Source of the DNA: an uncultured Pelagibacteraceae bacterium
GTDB taxonomy: Bacteria; Pseudomonadota; Alphaproteobacteria; Pelagibacterales; Pelagibacteraceae
Assembly: GCA_902616145.1 (NCBI GenBank)
Contig: CACMRM010000007.1
Location: 1-48,097 of the forward strand
Length of the DNA stretch: 48,097 bases
Reading direction: 5' to 3'
The notes below the pieces were generated by a model. That model was not told the origin of the DNA. It did not search any database and worked only from the letters and a program-made list of their open reading frames with translations. A program made the translations under genes and the position numbers. Below are positions 42,849 to 48,097 of this stretch, piece after piece. Position 1 is the first letter of the stretch. Every line of letters starts with the position of its first letter.

Positions 42849-44553
42849 TTTTTTTCTGTTTGTGCCGAATAATTTTAAAATTTAAATTACTTTGCTTTAT
42901 TTGACTTATCAAGTTTGTAAAATTTTTCAAATCTTTAATTTGAAGATCAAATGAAAATCTTAAATAATCATCATTTCTTTTTATCATTTCTATATTAACT
43001 ATGTTCCCTTCGTTAATTCCAATCAAAGAACTTATGTGACCTAATGCACCTGGCTTGTGAGGTAAATCCACCTCTATAGTGCAAGAATAATTTTTTTCAT
43101 CTATTTTTAAATTTTCTGTAGATTTATCTTGCCAATATCTTCGAATTGAAGATCTAGCTTTACCTGTTGTGGACGATTTTAACCAATGAAGTGACGGAGA
43201 TGCATTTTTTGAAGTTTCGATATTCACTAGATCTCCATTTTTTAAAATACTTTGGAGAGTAGCTTGTCTTCCATTTATAGTACAACCAATAGCACTATCA
43301 CCAATTTTTGTATGTACTGCGTATGCAAAATCTATTGATGTTGCTCTCTGAGGAAGTTTTATCACTGCACCTTTTGGAGTAAAACAAAATACGTTCTCTT
43401 GAAACATTTGTAATTTTGTAAATTCATAATAATGTTCAGGACTTGTACCAGCTTCAATAATTTCAACTAGATCTCTTAACCAATCATATTCTTTCCAAGA
43501 TAATTCTGAAAATTTTTCAGATGATTTATATTTCCAATGAGAAGCAATTCCTCTTTGAGCAAACTCGTTCATTTCATGAGTTCTAATTTGAATTTCTATT
43601 CGATTTTTTTTTGGGCCTATTACAGCGGTATGTATTGATTTATAATTATTTATTTTAGGTGTTGAAATGTAATCTTTAAACTTTCCTGGAATAGTTGAGA
43701 ACTTAGAATGAAAAATACCTAATGTCTTGTAACAATCTTCAACACTTTTTACTATAACCCTAAAACCAATTATGTCTGTAAGTTGCTCAAGTGAAACTTT
43801 CTTGTTTTGTATTTTTCTCCAAATTGAAAAAGGAGTTTTTTCTCTTCCGGTAATAGTTGCGATTATCCCGTTATCTTTTAAAAGATCGATCAATTCTAAC
43901 GATATATTTTTAAATGTATCATCCCTATTATTTTTAATAAAATTTAATCTTTTCAAAATAAGGTCTCTAGCTGGTTTGTTTAATACTGAAAATGAAAGAT
44001 CTTCAAGCTCATCTCTTATTCTGTTCATACCCATTCTATCAGCTAACGGCGCATATATTTCCATTGTTTCTTTTGCTTTTCTTATAATTTTTTCCTTATC
44101 CTTTACAAACTGTATTGTTCGCATGTTGTGTAACCTGTCAGCTAATTTGACCAATAACACCCTAATATCTTTGGAAGTTGCTAAAATTAATTTTCTAAAG
44201 TTTTCAGCTTTTGAGTCAATAGTTGCTTTATCTTCGAGTGCTGAAATTTTTGTTACTCCCTCTACTAAATTTGCCACTTCCTCACCAAACTCCTTTTTAA
44301 CATTTTCATAGGTTACATTAGTATCTTCTATTGTATCGTGTAAGAGGCCAGTGGTAATTGTTGCGCTATCAAGTTTTAATTCGGTTAATATTTTTGCTAC
44401 GGCTAATGGATGAATAATATATGGCACCCCTTCTTCTCTTTTTTGGTTTTGATGTGCCTCTAATGCAAAATTATATGCTTTACTTAAAGATTCAGAATTT
44501 AAAAATTTATTATATGACTTAATCTGATTAATTAATTCATTATTGTTAATCAT
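42805..44553 (-). CDS. Bifunctional (p)ppGpp synthetase/hydrolase, short RSH
   Basis: This 582-residue RelA/SpoT homologue has the hydrolase HD domain (His48, His72/Asp73 in LLHDTIEDT), the synthetase domain (GREKTPFSIWRKIQ; YKSIHTAV; EIQIRTHEMNEFA), a TGS domain (about 385-450, CFTPKGAVIKLP) and a C-terminal ACT domain (about 495-565, VDLPHKPGALGHI). The charge motif reads KFKD, equivalent to RXKD of bifunctional enzymes rather than EXDD of RelA. Typical RSH proteins are about 700-750 residues; here the helical/zinc-finger part between TGS and ACT is largely missing, which should affect ribosome-dependent control. Confidence 0.93.
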   Translation of the reverse strand: MINNNELINQIKSYNKFLNSESLSKAYNFALEAHQNQKREEGVPYIIHPLAVAKILTELKLDSATITTGLLHDTIEDTNVTYENVKKEFGEEVANLVEGVTKISALEDKATIDSKAENFRKLILATSKDIRVLLVKLADRLHNMRTIQFVKDKEKIIRKAKETMEIYAPLADRMGMNRIRDELEDLSFSVLNKPARDLILKRLNFIKNNRDDTFKNISLELIDLLKDNGIIATITGREKTPFSIWRKIQNKKVSLEQLTDIIGFRVIVKSVEDCYKTLGIFHSKFSTIPGKFKDYISTPKINNYKSIHTAVIGPKKNRIEIQIRTHEMNEFAQRGIASHWKYKSSEKFSELSWKEYDWLRDLVEIIEAGTSPEHYYEFTKLQMFQENVFCFTPKGAVIKLPQRATSIDFAYAVHTKIGDSAIGCTINGRQATLQSILKNGDLVNIETSKNASPSLHWLKSSTTGKARSSIRRYWQDKSTENLKIDEKNYSCTIEVDLPHKPGALGHISSLIGINEGNIVNIEMIKRNDDYLRFSFDLQIKDLKNFTNLISQIKQSNLNFKIIRHKQKKNAFIKRIFENFKRN

Positions 44554-45064
44554 GCTTTATTTTAACATTTTTATACAATCTTGTAATCTCAATCCGAGAT
44601 TTTTGACTTAATTTATTTATTAAAAATTGGGCGTTTTTCTTTAAAATCGGATGTGACCATTTAGGATCTATTTCCAAAATAGGATATAAAACAAAATTTC
44701 TTAAGTGTGCTCTTGGATGGGGTAAAATGAGATTATTTGTGCATTTAATTATTCCATTAAAATCAACTATATCTATATCGATTACCCTAGGTTCATTTTT
44801 CCTCGTTTTTTTTCTTCCAATTTTTTTTTGAATTAAATTAATAGTTTTATGTAACTCTGAAAGACTATATTTATAATTAGTTAAAATTCCTATATTTAAA
44901 AACTTTGGATATTTTTGATTTGGGTATGAGGGAGTTTCATAAAAATTTGAAATTTTTATAATTTTTAAATGAGATGAAATTAACAATTGTGTAGCTATGT
45001 AAATGTTGTCGTATCTAGAGCCATGAATAGAATTAAGATTTGATCCAATATTAAGATGTATCAT
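44546..45064 (-). CDS. folK: 2-Amino-4-hydroxy-6-hydroxymethyldihydropteridine pyrophosphokinase
   Basis: This 172-residue enzyme starts folate ring assembly. HPPK hallmarks are IHLNIGSNL at the start, [19 protein letters not shown] and the nucleotide/substrate motif [12 protein letters not shown] with nearby [13 protein letters not shown]. It overlaps smpB as ATGA and the RSH gene by 8 bases. Confidence 0.93.
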   Translation of the reverse strand: MIHLNIGSNLNSIHGSRYDNIYIATQLLISSHLKIIKISNFYETPSYPNQKYPKFLNIGILTNYKYSLSELHKTINLIQKKIGRKKTRKNEPRVIDIDIVDFNGIIKCTNNLILPHPRAHLRNFVLYPILEIDPKWSHPILKKNAQFLINKLSQKSRIEITRLYKNVKIKHD

Positions 45065-45534
45065 TTGTTGTTTCTGCTAAATAACCTAGCTTTTTCTCTA
45101 TTCCAATCTCTTTTTTTCTTTACTTGTCTTTTGTCATAAAGTTTTTTTCCTTTTGCAACAGCAATCTCAATTTTTACTTTACCTTTAACGAAATACATTT
45201 TGGTTGGGATAATTGTTAAACCTTCCTGATTTATTCTACCAATCAATTTATTAATTTCTTTTCTTTTTAAAAGAAGTTTTCTATCGCCTTTAGGGTTATG
45301 GTTATTATAAGATGATTGTCTAAAGAGTGGGATGTGAGAATTTATTAAAAATAATTCTCCATTATTATCTATTGCGTAGGAGTCTGCTATGCTACCTTTT
45401 CCTTCTCGCAATGATTTAACCTCCGATCCTTTTAAAGAAATACCAGCTTCTAATGTCTCTAAAAAAAAATAATTAAAGCTAGCTTTTCTATTAAAACAAA
45501 TTATTTTTCTTCCAGGTGATAGATTTTGTTTCAT
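45061..45534 (-). CDS. smpB: SsrA-binding protein SmpB
   Basis: This 157-residue protein binds tmRNA and rescues stalled ribosomes. The motifs [27 protein letters not shown] and the basic tail [19 protein letters not shown] are characteristic. The tmRNA gene itself is not in the window. Its start overlaps the dapA stop by one base. Confidence 0.96.
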   Translation of the reverse strand: MKQNLSPGRKIICFNRKASFNYFFLETLEAGISLKGSEVKSLREGKGSIADSYAIDNNGELFLINSHIPLFRQSSYNNHNPKGDRKLLLKRKEINKLIGRINQEGLTIIPTKMYFVKGKVKIEIAVAKGKKLYDKRQVKKKRDWNREKARLFSRNNK

Positions 45535-46403
45535 TAAAGTAATTTTGCTACTTTAAGCGCCTCAGAAACTTTTTTTTTTGTTTCTTCTCTTATCTCAACT
45601 AGTGGTAATCTTACAGATGGATTGCACATCCCTAGCAATGATGCTGCATATTTTACAGGTGATGGATTGCTCTCAATAAATAATGCTGAGTGTAATGGTT
45701 GTAACAATTTATCTAATACTTCTGCTTCTGGTTTTTTTTGCTCACAAGCTTTTTGAAAATCAGATGATATTTTTGCAGCTACATTAGCTGTTACACCAAT
45801 AGCTCCTACTCCGCCCCGCTTATTAAATTCTAAAGCATTGTCATCGTTACCGGTTAATTGAATAAACTCTTTGCCCATTACTTTTAATTGTTGGTCTACT
45901 CTATTTAAGTCTCCAGTTGCATCTTTAACACCAATAATATTTTTTAACTCGTATAGTTTGCTCATTGTTTCAACGGACATATCTATAACTGACCTAGACG
46001 GTATATTATAAATGATGATAGGGACTCCTACACTATCATTGATTTTTTTATAGTGTTGATACAAACCTTCTTGAGTTGGCTTGTTATAATATGGTGTAAC
46101 AACTAATAGTGCATCGGAACCAGCTTTTTCTGCAAATTTAGATAGCTCGATAGCTTCATCTGTTGAATTAGACCCTGTGCCCGCTATCACCGGTATCTTT
46201 CCTTTGCACTCTTTTACTGCTATTTCGATAATTTTTTTGTGTTCACTATGAGATAATGTTGGAGATTCTCCGGTAGTACCTCCAGGAACTACTCCATTGG
46301 TACCATTATTTAAGTGATAACTAATTAATTTTCTATAAGTACCCTCATCAAGATTGTCATCTTTAAATGGGGTGATTAATGCAACAATTGATCCTTTAAG
46401 CAT
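45534..46403 (-). CDS. dapA: 4-Hydroxy-tetrahydrodipicolinate synthase
   Basis: This 289-residue TIM-barrel enzyme condenses pyruvate with aspartate semialdehyde in lysine/diaminopimelate synthesis. The Schiff-base lysine is Lys160 ([11 protein letters not shown]); Thr43/Thr44 ([11 protein letters not shown]), Tyr132 and Arg137 ([11 protein letters not shown]) complete the active site. It is divergent from the transglycosylase gene with only 31 bases between start codons, so both promoters must overlap. A dapA/slt pairing is usual in alphaproteobacteria. Confidence 0.96.
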   Translation of the reverse strand: MLKGSIVALITPFKDDNLDEGTYRKLISYHLNNGTNGVVPGGTTGESPTLSHSEHKKIIEIAVKECKGKIPVIAGTGSNSTDEAIELSKFAEKAGSDALLVVTPYYNKPTQEGLYQHYKKINDSVGVPIIIYNIPSRSVIDMSVETMSKLYELKNIIGVKDATGDLNRVDQQLKVMGKEFIQLTGNDDNALEFNKRGGVGAIGVTANVAAKISSDFQKACEQKKPEAEVLDKLLQPLHSALFIESNPSPVKYAASLLGMCNPSVRLPLVEIREETKKKVSEALKVAKLL

Positions 46404-46434
46404 AAAACAATATAAGGTAGATAATCTTAAACTT

Positions 46435-48097
46435 ATGCTTAATAGATTAATTAGTCTAGTATTTTTATTATCATTTTTGAAAATTAATATTGTTTATTCA
46501 GAAACAGGTTTCTTATTTCCTAAGCAAAAACCTTCGATTTTTAAAAAAGTGGAAAAACAAGTCAATGAAAGTATTAATAAAAATCTACCTGTTCCTAAAC
46601 CATTGTTAGAAAAAAAAGATGAAATTAAGACAAATATAACTAAAAAAAAAACAGAGCTAAGTACAAAAAAAGAAATTAAAAAAGAAATTAACGAAAAAAT
46701 AAAAGTATCCTCTTCATTTATTTATCCGCAGAAAAAACCAATTACATATAAGGTTTCCACAAAAGAGGTGCAAAGTTCAAAAGTTCTTAATAAGAAAGAT
46801 TTTGAAAGAGCAAAAGAAACTATTAGCTTTATAAAACAAAAAAAATGGAATAGTGCTTTGAAAAGTGCGCAGAAGGTAAAGGATAGTGAGTTCAGAAAGC
46901 TAATTACTTGGATGCATTTAAAGACAACTAGAAACGGAGCATCATTTAGTGAATATAAAAAATTTATAGAACAAAATGATTATTATCCAAGAATTAATAG
47001 AATAAGATATTTAGCAGAAGAAAAAATATATTTAAGAAACAATTCCCCTACTTCAATCATTAATTGGTTCGAAAAATATCCCCCCTTAGGCGGAATGGGA
47101 AAAATTAAATTAGCAGAAGCATATCTGGAGCAAGGAAAAATAGATAAAGTAAATGAATTAGTAAAAGAAGGTTGGATAACCGCCGAAATAAGAAAAAATG
47201 ATTTGGGTTATTATAGAGCAAAATTTAAAAAATTTATTACTTCAGAAGATCATATAAAAAGGGCAGATTATTTGGCATGGGAGAGGAAATATTGGGATTT
47301 AAAAAGAATGCTTAAGTATCTACCAAAAGACCAAAGAGCACTTTATAATGCTAGGCAAATTTTAATGAGTAACTCTTATGGAGTAGATAATGCAATTGCA
47401 AAAGTCCCACAATACCTAAAAAAAGATCCTGGTTTAGAATTTGACAGATTAAGATGGAGAAACCGAAGAGGAAGATTAGAAGGCTCTTTGGAGATTTTAT
47501 ATCAAAATGCAAATAAAACTGAAACACAAATGATTAGGCCAGATAAATGGTGGGAACAGCGAGAGAGCGTAACTAGGAGTCTAATTTATAAAAAAAGATA
47601 TAAAACTGCCTACAAAGTAGCTAGCGAACATTCACTTTCATCAGGACCATCATTTGCCGAAGCTGAGTGGTTGTCAGGGTGGATTGCTTTAACCTTTTTA
47701 AAATCACCCGAGTATGCTGTAAATCATTTTCAAAATTTTTATAACAACGTCGGATATCCAATCAGTTTAGCAAGAGGAGCCTATTGGTTGGGAGAGTCTT
47801 ATGAAAAATTAAATGAAAAAGAAACAGCAAAAAATTTTTTTTCAGAGGCAGCAAAATTTCCAATGACTTATTATGGACAACTAGCATTTAATAAAATTAA
47901 CCCTGGTGGAAATTTTGAACTAAAAGATGAAAGCAACTTTGATAAGGACTATGAAAAGGAGTTTAGAAAGAACAAACTTATCAAGCATGTTATTTTATTA
48001 AACGAACTCGACGCAAGCCAATATGCTAAAGATATTCTTAAACACTTAGCTGATTTGAATATTGATAAAGGAAGTGAAGTATTAGCAGCAGAATTAT
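46435..48097 (+). CDS. Soluble lytic murein transglycosylase, N-terminal part
   Basis: A frame from the ATG at 46435 is open to the window end (554 codons, truncated by the edge). The N-terminus is a signal peptide (MLNRLISLVFLLSFLKINIV). A Lys/Glu-rich linker with proline (about 25-115) follows, then a long helical region with repeat units such as AKVPQYLKKDPGLEFDRLRW, AYWLGESYEKLNEKETA and MTYYGQLAFNKINPG, typical of the doughnut-shaped alpha-superhelix of Slt. The catalytic lysozyme-like domain would lie beyond the window. It would cleave peptidoglycan glycan strands in the periplasm. Confidence 0.85.
   Translation, partial: MLNRLISLVFLLSFLKINIVYSETGFLFPKQKPSIFKKVEKQVNESINKNLPVPKPLLEKKDEIKTNITKKKTELSTKKEIKKEINEKIKVSSSFIYPQKKPITYKVSTKEVQSSKVLNKKDFERAKETISFIKQKKWNSALKSAQKVKDSEFRKLITWMHLKTTRNGASFSEYKKFIEQNDYYPRINRIRYLAEEKIYLRNNSPTSIINWFEKYPPLGGMGKIKLAEAYLEQGKIDKVNELVKEGWITAEIRKNDLGYYRAKFKKFITSEDHIKRADYLAWERKYWDLKRMLKYLPKDQRALYNARQILMSNSYGVDNAIAKVPQYLKKDPGLEFDRLRWRNRRGRLEGSLEILYQNANKTETQMIRPDKWWEQRESVTRSLIYKKRYKTAYKVASEHSLSSGPSFAEAEWLSGWIALTFLKSPEYAVNHFQNFYNNVGYPISLARGAYWLGESYEKLNEKETAKNFFSEAAKFPMTYYGQLAFNKINPGGNFELKDESNFDKDYEKEFRKNKLIKHVILLNELDASQYAKDILKHLADLNIDKGSEVLAAEL

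Noticed and set aside
43772-44311. Plus-strand open frame of 179 codons
   Set aside because: It is antisense to the RelA/SpoT gene, with no domain and no room for independent signals.
1-48097. CRISPR arrays, insertion sequences, prophage
   Set aside because: No regularly spaced repeats, transposase motifs or phage structural genes were seen on either strand.

Overview
The window is a very compact, AT-rich stretch of an alphaproteobacterial chromosome, most likely from the SAR11 clade (Pelagibacterales). The reasons are lysine/asparagine/isoleucine-rich proteins, neighbouring genes that usually abut or overlap by 1-44 bases, very few gaps above 100 bases, and housekeeping blocks in typical alphaproteobacterial order (acpS-lepB-rnc-recO, nrdR-ribD-ribE-ribB-ribH-nusB, hppA-bamE-cbp3-rpmF-plsX-ihfA-merR). 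The assignment rests on gene content and composition, not on a database search.

Left part (about 1-19.1 kb) is accessory. It opens with a small alkyltransferase-like gene, a tiny membrane protein and a stand-alone tyrosine recombinase, with a dif/loxP-like inverted repeat directly upstream of its start. A surface-glycan group follows (FkbM methyltransferase, two glycosyltransferase genes, a GIY-YIG protein; another methyltransferase lies at 18.2-19.05 kb). The core of the region (5.5-16.7 kb) looks like a cyclitol/sugar catabolic island: IolG, IolE and IolD of inositol breakdown, a second Gfo/Idh/MocA oxidoreductase, a ROK kinase, an aldehyde dehydrogenase, an HpcH-type aldolase and a three-gene ABC importer. 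IolB, IolC, IolJ and IolA are not seen, and the genes present allow a chemically coherent non-phosphorylating variant to be proposed, lacking one dehydratase. A pilin-like protein and a D-2-hydroxyacid dehydrogenase complete the region, which ends at the 3' end of tRNA-Glu.

Middle part (19.1-26.8 kb) is one long minus-strand series: ctaA, rplM, rpsI, argC, a lipoprotein, hom, glpX, recJ and tRNA-Glu. The recJ stop codon lies inside the tRNA.

Right part (26.8-48.1 kb) is core metabolism and information processing: chorismate mutase, L33, MerR, IHF-alpha, PlsX, L32 (57 codons), cytochrome bc1 chaperone, BamE, proton pyrophosphatase, riboflavin synthesis, NrdR, GlyA, RpiB, HemB, RecO, RNase III, signal peptidase, AcpS, PdxJ, PyrE, a short RelA/SpoT enzyme, FolK, SmpB, DapA and the start of a lytic transglycosylase. 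Several genes usual in these blocks elsewhere (era, fabH, thiL, the YceD/DUF177 gene) are missing from their expected places, consistent with genome streamlining.

No stretch above 300 bases lacks a gene. No CRISPR array, insertion sequence, rRNA or convincing riboswitch was seen.
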